A stretch of DNA of 64,000 nucleotides from Solibacillus silvestris_B (GTDB lineage: Bacteria > Bacillota > Bacilli > Bacillales_A > Planococcaceae): positions 53,064-117,063 of the forward strand of contig NZ_JBQCJW010000010.1 of NCBI RefSeq assembly GCF_051967575.1, given 5' to 3'. A program made the translations under genes and the position numbers. Positions 45,086-53,271 of this stretch are shown piece after piece (position 1 is the stretch's first letter; each line of letters starts with the position of its first letter). Below the pieces are notes generated by a model that was not told the DNA's origin, searched no databases, and saw only the letters and a list, made by a program, of their open reading frames with translations.

Positions 45086-45553
45086 ATGCTAAAAGCAATC
45101 CCTGTCTTACCGGAAGATAAAAGAATCGCAGGGGTACATTGTGTTCCATTAATGGCAGATGGCTCTATAGTTATGGCCTGGGACAAAGAAGAGCAATTAT
45201 TGACTACAATCGGAGGAAGATTAGAAAGTGAGGAGAGTATTGAAGAAGCGTTAGAACGTGAGCTAATGGAAGAAGTAGGCTTGACTATTAGTTCTGAGAA
45301 AATGGTGTTTGCCTCCTGGTACTGGGAGTCTACTGATAGTTATACAATATGGTTTTTAGTAAAAGCTAATAAATTTTTACCTTATACTTTTGATTTTGAG
45401 AAATCTGGCTATGTAATCTTTAACTTTGAAACAGCCAAACAAATAATTAATAAATTGGAACCAAACAATAACAATAGAATCAGTATTCTTAATTTGGCTT
45501 ATGACAAAGCTAAACAAAATAATACCCGATTTATTGAACAGGAGAAAAAGTAA
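45086..45553 (+). CDS. Nudix hydrolase
   Basis: 155 residues. The Nudix box spans residues 44-66: G-x5-E-x7-RE-L-x-EE-x-G-L, with GGRLESEESIEEAL then ERELMEEVGL. The family hydrolyses nucleoside diphosphates linked to another moiety, with Mg2+ bound by the two glutamates of the box. The substrate cannot be deduced. It starts at ATG 45086 behind AGGGGT and is monocistronic; a terminator follows. Confidence 0.88.
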   Translation: MLKAIPVLPEDKRIAGVHCVPLMADGSIVMAWDKEEQLLTTIGGRLESEESIEEALERELMEEVGLTISSEKMVFASWYWESTDSYTIWFLVKANKFLPYTFDFEKSGYVIFNFETAKQIINKLEPNNNNRISILNLAYDKAKQNNTRFIEQEKK

Positions 45554-45602
45554 AGCCTCTATAAGATGTCATATTAAAGTTTCAGAGTATTTTAAATTGT
45601 CG

Positions 45603-45647
45603 GCGGCTGAATTTAATAACAAACTTCCGCAATCAGCCGCTTTTTTT
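45603..45647 (+). terminator. Rho-independent terminator after the Nudix gene
   Basis: GCGGCTGA / TCAGCCGC stem with a seven-T run. A second hairpin (GGAAAAGAG 45802-45810 / CTCTTTTCC 45828-45836) lies ahead of the end of the next, opposite gene. Confidence 0.8.
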
Positions 45648-45852
45648 CGATATGGAATTTAAGTGCATATTTGAATTGTAGATAATGCGTACAATTTGAG
45701 ATGCAACAATCTGTGGGGAAGATGAGAAAGATACTAAAAAGTGAGAAATGAATTTAGCGGATTTTTACTGAATTAGAGATCTACTCCCATAAATAGATCT
45801 GGGAAAAGAGGTGTTCGATTTGACAGTCTCTTTTCCATTTTAATATAAGCGA

Positions 45853-46500
45853 TTAACCGTAGCTCTGAACATAAAGCCCGTTTTCCTCAGACCATTCAGC
45901 ATAATATATTTTTTTGATATCCTCATATCCTTCTTCTTTTAATAGGCTAATCACCCATTGCTCATCCTTTTCAATTTTGGCCAAGGCTCTTTTTTCAATT
46001 TGACCCTCGTCGATAAGCAGGTGGGTCAGCACACCACTTGTATCTTGCTCGGATGACTCCTTTTTTAACATACTGATTTGCCCGCCAGGTTCTAAAAGTG
46101 CATATTTTACTTTTTGCATAGAAAAAACCCCTTGCTGTCGCAGCAAGGAACGGAGCTGTTCGGATTCCATTTTATTTTTCTTTAATTCTTCTATATTAAG
46201 GGTACCATTATTTACAAGAATGGATGGCTCCCCTTTAATGACCGGGCGCAGCTTTTCAAATTTCCTGACAAGAAGATTTATTATAAGGTTTAATGCAGTC
46301 CATAATCCGATAGTATAGAGAACATCCCAAACCCGTACCTTGTCGTCATATAGAGATTCTTCAAGAATTCCTCCCAGCATTACTATAAAGATAAAGTCGA
46401 AAGGGGTAACTTCAGCGAGCTCCTTTTTCCCTATTAATCGGATAACAAGCATAAGAGCTAAAAAACCAGCAATGATTTTAATTGTAATAGTTGTTATCAT
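45853..46500 (-). CDS. DUF421 (YetF-type) membrane protein
   Basis: 215 residues if started at ATG 46500, where AGGAGAGTGAAGAGG precedes it. An in-frame ATG at 46524 would add eight residues. Three N-terminal transmembrane helices (through TIGLWTALNLIINLLV) are followed by the cytoplasmic DUF421 part with GEPSILVNNGTLN and LRSLLRQQGV. YetF-like proteins are common in spore-formers, and some contribute to spore germination or lipid metabolism. The role here is not known. Confidence 0.85.
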   Translation of the reverse strand: MITTITIKIIAGFLALMLVIRLIGKKELAEVTPFDFIFIVMLGGILEESLYDDKVRVWDVLYTIGLWTALNLIINLLVRKFEKLRPVIKGEPSILVNNGTLNIEELKKNKMESEQLRSLLRQQGVFSMQKVKYALLEPGGQISMLKKESSEQDTSGVLTHLLIDEGQIEKRALAKIEKDEQWVISLLKEEGYEDIKKIYYAEWSEENGLYVQSYG

Positions 46501-46590
46501 TTCCTCTTCACTCTCCTGACTCATCCTTTGAATACCCTGAAGATTGTCAGTTAAATCTGGTTATTATTACCTGGATGGAGGTGGGCCGCT

Positions 46591-46816
46591 ATTAACAGTT
46601 GGAAGATCCGTTTAAATTCCCGCTCCCATTAATAGACGGAAGGATTCCCCTTATTTAGAAAATATAATAAAAAACAGCCTTAATAGACGGAGAAATTCCG
46701 CTTATCGATCCGGAAAACATGCAAATGGTGAATTTTTCTTCGCATACACGGAAAATCTCCGCTTATTTCCCCCGAAGCAAGGCCTTTGCGAAAATAACCG
46801 GAAAACTTCCGCTTAT
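46591..46816. repeat. Cluster of CGGA-N5-TCCG imperfect palindromes (group A)
   Basis: Five related units about 25 bp long in a 617-bp gap (46501-47117): 46591-46616, 46630-46655, 46682-46704, 46745-46768 and 46792-46816. Four follow the pattern AATAA(G/C)CGGA-N5-TCC(G/C), read on either strand, for example ATAACCGGA-AAACT-TCCGCTTAT. The first has the related form TTAACAGTTGGAAGATCCGT. Spacing is irregular (about 40-65 bp). Similar units lie at 50901-51276. No coding function is apparent. Confidence 0.8.
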
Positions 46817-47117
46817 GTTCCCTCATCACTTAATGAAGAGCCGCAATCTCTGTCAGTAAATCTGAATTTTATCCAAGATGAGAGAGGGATTTTAAATAAC
46901 CGCAGTTTTTCAGCGTCCTTTGCAAAAGTGGTGGAACGTTTACTTTTGTGTCGAGTCCTCCAATGTCTTTCGGAGTTGAACAGGTACTTTAGCGCTTTCA
47001 TTCTTGTTTGAAGTGAAATATTCAATAAAAACATTATAAAATTCAACATAAATTTATTGTAATTCGATAAAATATATATTAAAATCAAAATCAGAATAAT
47101 TAAATGAGGTGTTTTTA

Positions 47118-47600
47118 ATGGAAAAAATAACAACATTGTTTTTAAAAATAGCAGTTATTCTTTTAGGAGTCCCGGTTCTTGCTATATGCATCTTTTTGGT
47201 GCCTGAAATGGCGAATGTTGCAGCAAAATTGCTTCCCGATTTTGCTTTTATAAAATATCCTGTTTTCATCATACTTGATGCATCGGCGATCCCTTTTTAC
47301 TTTGCTTTGTATCAGGCTTTCCAGCTCTTACGCTATATTGACAAAAATAAAGCATTCTCTGATTTATCGGTAAAGGCTTTAAAGAAAATTAAATACTGTG
47401 CCATTACAATCAGTATTTTGCATGTGCTAGTATGGCCGCTTTTCTATATCTTTGCGGAAGTAGACGACGCACCGGGGGTTATCTTTGTCGGATTGATTGT
47501 TCCTTTTGCTTCGATGGTGATTGCAGTGTTTGCGGCTGTGCTCCAAAAACTTTTACAAGAAGCGATTAAGATCAAAACAGAAAATGATTTAACGGTCTGA
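47118..47600 (+). CDS. DUF2975 membrane protein
   Basis: 160 residues with four transmembrane segments (residues 5-30, 45-65, 92-112 and 120-143). The RYIDKNKAFSDLSVKALKKIKYC loop is characteristic of DUF2975 proteins (YoaS-like). ATG 47118 follows GAGGTG. It is followed by a small HTH regulator and a second membrane protein. In other Bacillales such DUF2975-HTH pairs form regulatory cassettes in which the membrane protein controls the regulator, but no function is proven. Confidence 0.85.
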   Translation: MEKITTLFLKIAVILLGVPVLAICIFLVPEMANVAAKLLPDFAFIKYPVFIILDASAIPFYFALYQAFQLLRYIDKNKAFSDLSVKALKKIKYCAITISILHVLVWPLFYIFAEVDDAPGVIFVGLIVPFASMVIAVFAAVLQKLLQEAIKIKTENDLTV

Positions 47601-47611
47601 GGTGAATAGCA

Positions 47612-47827
47612 ATGGCAATTATAATCAATATCGATGTGATGTTAGCAAAAAGGAAAATGAGCGTAACAGAACTTTCGGAAAGGGTTGGAATAACGATGGC
47701 GAACCTTTCTATATTGAAAAATGGAAAGGCAAAAGCGATCCGATTAACGACTTTGGAGGCAATTTGTAAAGCTTTGGAATGTCAGCCTGGAGATATTTTA
47801 GAATACAGAAGTGACGAACATAGCTAA
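47612..47827 (+). CDS. XRE/Cro-type helix-turn-helix regulator (YozG type)
   Basis: 71 residues. A Cro/CI-like HTH covers almost the whole protein (MSVTELSERVGITMANLSILKNG), ending with ECQPGDILEY. It is 11 bp after the DUF2975 gene and 40 bp before the DUF4153 gene. It probably regulates this small operon. Confidence 0.9.
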   Translation: MAIIINIDVMLAKRKMSVTELSERVGITMANLSILKNGKAKAIRLTTLEAICKALECQPGDILEYRSDEHS

Positions 47828-47867
47828 ACATTGTGGAGAAAACTTAACTATTAGGGGAGGTATAACG

Positions 47868-49118
47868 ATGGACGTTAACAATTTGATTATTGAAAATATA
47901 ACTAACCCTCATGAGTTGGAGAGAATGTATAGAAAAGACCCGAAAGCTTTTAAAAAGTCATTCACACAAGCACGGGAACAAAATCCTAATTCTAAAGTGC
48001 TTGATGTCTGGTATGAAAGATTGCATTTCAACGAAAAGGCAAATACAGAAAAATCTTCATTGTTTCAAAATGGTTTCATTTTTATGGGTATTTTAGCGAT
48101 CATGGCAGGGATAAGTACAAGAATCATTTTCCATTTTGTCGAACAGGAAGCTATTGCTCCGATTAATCTGGCGTTTGGTATCATTCCCTTTATTGCTGCC
48201 TACTTTGTTTACAAGAATACTCCGAAAAAAAGTATTATTTATTCCCTTGCAGCATTGTTCCTGATTTCCGGGATTTATGTTAATATGCTGCCATTAAATT
48301 ATAATGACGATAGTATTATCTTAGCTTATTTGCACTTTCCCATTTTCTTATGGGTATTGGCAGGGCTTTCATATACAGGAAATGACTATTTGAAAAGCAG
48401 CACAAGATTGGCTTATATTAAATTTAATTTAGAATATGGTATTCTCTACGCCAGCATGGCAGTTAGCGGAATGGTTCTGGCATTATTAACGATGCAGTTA
48501 TTTAGCTTTATCGGCTTGGATATAGAGGAATTTTATTTTAGTAATGTCGTTTTATTTGGTGCTGCCGCTCTTGCTATTGTCGCTGTGCACCTCGTATCAA
48601 TGAATCTTAAACTCGCTAAGAATGTTACCCCATATATAGCCAAAATTTTTAGTCCGCTTGTCTTGGTCACGTTGTTGGTTTACCTTGTAACGGTAATATG
48701 GGTCGGGAAAAATCCGTTCTTGGACCGCGATTTCCTGATCGCCTTCAACGGAATACTCCTAGGTGTATTGGCCGTTACTATATTTTCAATTACTGAGAGC
48801 GATTCTGACGAGAAAAAGAATATTTCAGATTATATCAATTTTGCCTTAATCGTCCTTGCGCTCATCATTGACAGTGTTGCTTTGTCAGCCATCGTGTTCA
48901 GACTTTCTTCTTATGGGATTACGCCTAATAGAATTGCTGTTTTAGGAGTGAACATACTGATATGGGCAAATCTAATATGGATTATGTTCTCCTATATGCG
49001 TTTTCTGCAAGACAGATCCGGGCCTTCCACTATCCAGGATGCTGTAACTAAGTATTTGCCGGTGTACGGACTTTGGGCTGCTTTCGTCATATTTACTTTC
49101 CCTGTAATTTTTAATTAA
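47868..49118 (+). CDS. DUF4153-type multispan membrane protein
   Basis: 416 residues starting at ATG 47868 behind GGGGAGG. A soluble N-terminal 60 residues (helical, PHELERMYRKDPKAF) precede about eleven transmembrane segments. The pattern resembles DUF4153 proteins, found with DUF2975 and HTH genes. Function unknown. The three genes form a cassette of membrane sensors or transporters with a regulator. Confidence 0.75.
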   Translation: MDVNNLIIENITNPHELERMYRKDPKAFKKSFTQAREQNPNSKVLDVWYERLHFNEKANTEKSSLFQNGFIFMGILAIMAGISTRIIFHFVEQEAIAPINLAFGIIPFIAAYFVYKNTPKKSIIYSLAALFLISGIYVNMLPLNYNDDSIILAYLHFPIFLWVLAGLSYTGNDYLKSSTRLAYIKFNLEYGILYASMAVSGMVLALLTMQLFSFIGLDIEEFYFSNVVLFGAAALAIVAVHLVSMNLKLAKNVTPYIAKIFSPLVLVTLLVYLVTVIWVGKNPFLDRDFLIAFNGILLGVLAVTIFSITESDSDEKKNISDYINFALIVLALIIDSVALSAIVFRLSSYGITPNRIAVLGVNILIWANLIWIMFSYMRFLQDRSGPSTIQDAVTKYLPVYGLWAAFVIFTFPVIFN

Positions 49119-49301
49119 AAAGACTTTGTTAATATAGATGTAGCGCAAAGCTAATTTTCTATAGCGTATAAAACCTTTAAAGCCGATATTATGCAGCCTT
49201 TTATACAGAACTGCATAGTGTCGGCTTATTTTCATCACTAAGATGATGTTAGTTGAGGCGGAAATAAGTATAAGTTACTGTGAATAATTAACTCAGCTAA
49301 C

Positions 49302-49335
49302 GGCGCTTTTCTATATTAAGGAAAGCGCCTTTTTC
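49302..49335 (+). terminator. Rho-independent terminator after the DUF4153 gene
   Basis: GGCGCTTTTC / GAAAAGCGCC-type stem followed by five T. A perfect 16-bp palindrome TATATTCCGGAATATA (49362-49377) lies just beyond; it could be a regulatory site for the next unit. Confidence 0.8.
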
Positions 49336-49531
49336 AGGAATAATGACAAATACGCTATTCATATATTCCGGAATATACGTAATGCTGCAATTTGGAAAAG
49401 AAAGATACGTATTTTTGGAATTGAATAAAAAACAGCTTTTCAAATATTGATTTTTCATAGATTAGTTAAATTATTCCAATGTTCTGTTTTTATGGTATAT
49501 TTAAGGAATCAAATTTAAAGGAGAGAGGAAT

Positions 49532-49585
49532 ATGACAGTCATTACTTTTACGATCATAAATGAATCGGAGGGTATGTTGGTTTAA
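49532..49585 (+). CDS. Putative 17-aa leader peptide upstream of the MFS gene
   Basis: ATG 49532 follows AAAGGAGAGAGG, a strong ribosome-binding site, and the frame encodes MTVITFTIINESEGMLV before TAA 49585. Its last third (codons E-S-E-G) overlaps the first arm of a hairpin (GAATCGGAG 49562-49570). Short translated leaders of this kind precede inducible efflux or resistance genes in Gram-positives, where ribosome stalling or reinitiation controls the downstream gene. That role here is an inference from structure and position. Confidence 0.6.
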   Translation: MTVITFTIINESEGMLV

Positions 49586-49645
49586 TCTAATCTTGTCACT
49601 TATTCTCCGATTCGAGGATTAATATTTGCTCGATAGCATCGGAGG
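49562..49645 (+). promoter_or_regulatory. Putative three-segment attenuator of the MFS gene
   Basis: Segment 1 GAATCGGAG (49562-49570) lies inside the leader peptide. Segment 2 CTCCGATTC (49605-49613) pairs perfectly with it. Segment 2 can also pair through CTCCGAT with ATCGGAG (49638-49644), which is the ribosome-binding site of the MFS gene. The two pairings exclude each other, so translation of the leader could switch access to the MFS start. Confidence 0.6.
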
Positions 49646-49653
49646 TCATCAAT

Positions 49654-50838
49654 TTGAACATTAAAACCGTTTATTATTTATTGACGAGTTCTCGCTCGTT
49701 TTGTATTCAAATCGTTTTTACACTGAATGCTATTTACTATGTGTCTCAGGCAGGTCTGAATCCACTCCAGTTAGTATTGCTTGGGACGATTATGGAATTG
49801 GCTGTTCTATTATTTGAAATACCTACAGGATTAGTTGCTGATATTTTCGGTCGTAAAATGTCACTTATCATCGGGACTTTCATTATCGGTTCTGCTCATC
49901 TTTTGGAAGGCAGCATTCCTTCGTTTTGGGCAATTGCTATCGGCGCTGCTTTGTGGGGCATTGGATGGACGTTTATTAGTGGCGCAGAAACGGCTTGGAT
50001 TGCTGATGAATTAGAAAACAAAAAACTTGATACTGTTTTATTGAACGGAGCCAAATTCAGCTCCTTAGGCAGTTTTTTTGGCATTATTGTCAGTGTGCTT
50101 GTCGGTATTATTTTCACAGTGCAAATTGCCATATTAATTGCTGGAGGCTTGCTTATTTTAATTGCGGCTATTTCGTCTAAAGTTATTACTGAAACGAAAT
50201 TTATAAGTATTACACGTGAAGACACTTCTAGTATCAAACAAATGAAAAGCGCAATAAAAGAAAGCCTTTCTTTAATAAAAGGGAATACTATTTTACTTGG
50301 TCTTGCCGCAATTACATTGTTTACTGGTTTAGCTAGTGAAGGCTTTGATCGACTTTGGGGCGCGCATTTTATTGAAGGCTTCCAAATGAATGAAGAAGAT
50401 GCAGTTTATTGGTTCGGTGCATTTTATGCAATTGCCTTTTTGTTGAACATCGGCCTACTGAAGATTGTTGAAACATATGTAAAGGAACGTTTTGCCATTG
50501 TTTTAGTATTGCTTAACAGTGTCCTTGTTGTCATGATGATATATTTCGCGATGATTGAGCAATTTTTAATAGCTGCTGTTTTATACTGGGGAATTGCATC
50601 ACTTCGAGCGGTGAACTATCCACTAGTAAATGTTATGACCAATAAACATTTACATTCAGAAGGGCGAGCAACTACGCTTTCGATGTATGGGCAACTGGAT
50701 GCGTTTGGACAAGTAGCCGGTGGACCATTAGTTGGAGTTATTGCACTTTATACATCGGTTCAAGGGGGAATCATTACCTCTGCCCTTTTAATTATCCCTA
50801 CATTGTACTTTTTATGGAAATTAAAAAACATCGCTTAA
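49654..50838 (+). CDS. MFS efflux transporter
   Basis: 394 residues and twelve hydrophobic segments, of the drug:proton antiporter (MFS_1) type. The cytoplasmic loop after TM2 contains TGLVADIFGRKMSLIIG, the classical motif A (G-x-x-x-D-x-x-G-R-K). The start is TTG 49654 behind GGAGG. Likely drug or toxin export, given the leader-peptide arrangement; the substrate is unknown. The gene is single and lies between accessory genes and repeats. Confidence 0.88.
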   Translation: MNIKTVYYLLTSSRSFCIQIVFTLNAIYYVSQAGLNPLQLVLLGTIMELAVLLFEIPTGLVADIFGRKMSLIIGTFIIGSAHLLEGSIPSFWAIAIGAALWGIGWTFISGAETAWIADELENKKLDTVLLNGAKFSSLGSFFGIIVSVLVGIIFTVQIAILIAGGLLILIAAISSKVITETKFISITREDTSSIKQMKSAIKESLSLIKGNTILLGLAAITLFTGLASEGFDRLWGAHFIEGFQMNEEDAVYWFGAFYAIAFLLNIGLLKIVETYVKERFAIVLVLLNSVLVVMMIYFAMIEQFLIAAVLYWGIASLRAVNYPLVNVMTNKHLHSEGRATTLSMYGQLDAFGQVAGGPLVGVIALYTSVQGGIITSALLIIPTLYFLWKLKNIA

Positions 50839-50900
50839 AAAAGCTGTCTTGCAGAGATAGGGCGCTGAGAGAGATTTTGGCTTTCAATTGAGTGATGAGA

Positions 50901-51276
50901 AAATAAGCGGAGATTTTCCGGTTATTTGCGCAAGAGGGCTCATTTCTGGGGGAATAAGCGGAGATTTTCCGGTTATCCAAAGGAAAATCCTCCATTTTCT
51001 TATTTTTCGGGTCAATAGGCGGAATTTCTCCGTCTATTTAGGCCATTTTCGATTGTATTTTTTAAATAAGCGGAATTTTGAGACTGTCGATTAATTGGAT
51101 TTTACATTGGTAGCCAAAAAAATTTGGGTAAACTAAAGCAACTAAAATCAAATTAACCACAAAAACAAGTGGAATATACAAGATAATTAACAATTAAAAG
51201 TGTTCACTTGCTGAATTTAAATTGATTAAAATTTCAAAACAGAGTTAATCGACACTCTCATTTTTCCGTCTATTTA
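50901..51276. repeat. Cluster of CGGA-N5-TCCG palindromes (group B)
   Basis: Units at 50901-50926 and 50951-50976 are near identical, each built as ATAAGCGGA-GATTT-TCCGGTTAT. A third unit (51011-51040) is AATAGGCGGA-ATTTC-TCCGTCTATT, and 50977-51002 looks like a decayed copy. A last unit is split into AATAAGCGGAATTTT (51065-51079) and ATTTTTCCGTCTATTT (51260-51275) by a 180-bp insertion. Related copies are at 46591-46816. The gap 50839-51670 has no gene that I can support. Confidence 0.8.
51080..51259. mobile_element. 180-bp MITE-like insertion with terminal inverted repeats
   Basis: The ends GAGACTGTCGATTAA (51080-51094) and TTAATCGACACTCTC (51245-51259) are inverted copies with one mismatch. 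The element is flanked by a 5-bp direct repeat ATTTT (51075-51079 and 51260-51264). Removing it and one ATTTT restores a canonical CGGA-ATTTT-TCCG palindrome. The interior is AT-rich and non-coding, so mobilisation would need a transposase supplied in trans. The transposase family is unknown. Confidence 0.8.
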
Positions 51277-51286
51277 TTAAAGAGGC

Positions 51287-51330
51287 ACTTAAACGGATCT
51301 CGCAACCGTTAATAGCGGCCCTCTCTTCAT
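51287..51330. repeat. Inverted copy of the 46570-46616 repeat
   Basis: About 44 bp (ACTTAAACGGATCTCGC then AACCGTTAATAGCGGCCC) match the reverse complement of 46570-46616 with scattered differences, including the AGCGGCC and CATCC segments beyond the palindrome. The two clusters thus share more than the short palindrome. Confidence 0.7.
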
Positions 51331-51670
51331 CCCAGTTGCGGGAATCAACCTCTACTTCATCATCTTGCCGCTTCGCTTTAAATACACCTGGATTTCCCCG
51401 GGGATATTCAGCTGGCGAATAAAATAAACAGAAATAATACTTGAAGAAACGAGTCCGATTGTTGTGCCAGTAGAAAACCTGTTAATTGAAACGGAAGTCC
51501 TTAATAAAGAAGACAAATTTTCAGTGCCCTCTTGCATAGATAGATCCTTTTCATCTATGAATGATAGTTGTTGGATATTTATGTTAAAGTGGAGGCGGGA
51601 TTATGAAAGTTTGAACTTAGACAAATGTTTGGGGATTGACTTTATAGAGCGGAAATCGAGGTGAGTGATA

Positions 51671-51877
51671 ATGGGCTTATTTTTTGAAAAGGCTAGCAGT
51701 CAAAGCAAGAAGCAAAAGCTGATAATAAATGCATTTATAGTTTTAATCGTAGTAGATGCTATAAATAATTTTTGGCTGCATTGGTCTTCGTTTCATGTAA
51801 TTTCTATTTGTTTATACATTGTATTTATATTACTTTTCATAATGGAAATCATGAAGAGAAAATACGATAATACGTAA
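51671..51877 (+). CDS. Small two-span membrane protein
   Basis: 68 residues from ATG 51671 with GAGGTG at good distance. A basic N-terminal helix (SSQSKKQKLI) is followed by two hydrophobic helices (about residues 21-38 and 43-60) and a basic end. Family not recognised. It stands alone among intergenic repeats. Confidence 0.6.
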   Translation: MGLFFEKASSQSKKQKLIINAFIVLIVVDAINNFWLHWSSFHVISICLYIVFILLFIMEIMKRKYDNT

Positions 51878-52058
51878 TATTTAAATCATATGATTAATTT
51901 CCGCAATCGGGCGCTTTCCTGGGAGTAGGGGAAGGGCCTTTTTCTGCTTATTAATCTGTTGCTAAGAGTTTTGACAATTTAACATATTGTTATTCCAATT
52001 GATATTCATCACAACAGCCACCTCAACCTATAGTGAGGCGGCTATTGGCTATAAGTAA

Positions 52059-52904
52059 TTAATTTTGAATAATATGGTCATTTACAAATGCTTTTATGAA
52101 AAATAATTCATCATCATTTGGATTTCTTTTATTCTCTAGCTTGAAAGACTCTATTGCATTTTCCAATGAAGATGATTTCGCTGCCTCGCTGGCCGCTTTT
52201 AACTCTTTCCAGAAATTCTCCATTTCATTCGAATCGCAAATAGATTCATGGCCAAGTATGAATGTTTCAGCATTATACTTTTGTATGTCTTCAATCATAG
52301 GCAATAACAATGAATGCTTGTAATGAAATATAGAATTTGTCGTTGTACTATACACACAATCACCTAAAAAAATGACTTTTTCATCAGGGATATAAACGAT
52401 TGTAGCGTCATCTGAATGGGTACTGTTGATTTTTTCAAGTATACAAATTTTATTGCCCAGATCAAGAGTTAACGTTTTTTCAAAGATTATATGTGGAGAG
52501 TTTAACTTAAAACTATCTCTATTTGGAATCTCTGCTTGTATAATCTCTATACACTTATCGCTCATCGATTTAGTCTGCGCATACGTTTGGAGTGAACTGT
52601 CATCAAATGTATAGCTTTGCCATGTTTTCAACAATTCATTTGTTTGACTGTTAGCGATAACGGTTGCATCAAATTCATTCATGCCAAGGAAATGATCCCA
52701 ATGCGCATGGGTGATTACCACATATTTAACTGGAGGTACATTTAGTTTTTCGATTTCTAGTAAAAAATCCTTCGCATGCTGAACAGAGTTACCACAGTCG
52801 ATTATTAAACTGTATTGGTCGCCGCAAACGAGCCCTAATGTCGGTCGATCTTTTTCATCCTGATTAGGCATATAATAAATAGTTTCGCTGAATTTATTTA
52901 ACAT
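52059..52904 (-). CDS. MBL-fold metallo-hydrolase
   Basis: 281 residues of the metallo-beta-lactamase fold. The first metal motif is T-H66-A-H68-W-D70-H71, followed by a histidine in NSTHSDDAT, the bridging aspartate in FLGDCVYS, and a final His in ILGHES. These are the ligands of a di-zinc hydrolase. The C-terminal helical tail holds ENAIESFKLENKRNPNDDE. Starts at ATG 52904 with AGAGG upstream. Substrate unknown; many such genes act on small esters or lactones. Confidence 0.88.
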   Translation of the reverse strand: MLNKFSETIYYMPNQDEKDRPTLGLVCGDQYSLIIDCGNSVQHAKDFLLEIEKLNVPPVKYVVITHAHWDHFLGMNEFDATVIANSQTNELLKTWQSYTFDDSSLQTYAQTKSMSDKCIEIIQAEIPNRDSFKLNSPHIIFEKTLTLDLGNKICILEKINSTHSDDATIVYIPDEKVIFLGDCVYSTTTNSIFHYKHSLLLPMIEDIQKYNAETFILGHESICDSNEMENFWKELKAASEAAKSSSLENAIESFKLENKRNPNDDELFFIKAFVNDHIIQN

Positions 52905-53271
52905 GTTTTATTTTCCTCTTTTCCGGATTGCTGGAGTATGAAAGAGAAAACCTGCATGCTTATCCTGTATTTAATAAAATAATTTAAGGTTTTCCCGGAT
53001 TATTTGTTTACCATTGGACTCGTGCCTCCTTTTACGATATGGAAAAGTATAACATATTTATTTAGCTGATGGAAAACGCATAACCACGCCCTGAACTGGA
53101 ACGGGGTTATGGTTGTTAGGGCTTTTAAATCAAAAAAAGTTAATTTCATTTTGCGGCAATAGAAGGAAATAGAAATATCGAAAGCATCCTTTTGCGTGAA
53201 AAATGAAAAAAATGTTTCCCAATCGGAAATTCGGGAAAACTAAAGCAAACATCAAGGGAGGCAAAAAATTC
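52905..53271. other. Intergenic gap without recognised gene
   Basis: I see no gene in these 367 bp. An imperfect hairpin CATAACCACGCC / CGGGGTTATG lies near 53078-53112. No clear promoter for the following lipoprotein could be assigned. Confidence 0.4.

Noticed and set aside
45823..45836. GACAGTCTC near the end of the DUF421 gene, like the end of the 180-bp element
   Set aside because: Only 9 bp match and no opposite end or target duplication was found.
51352..51664. Short open frames on both strands between the repeats and the small membrane gene
   Set aside because: No ribosome-binding sites, overlapping frames, and no recognisable protein features.
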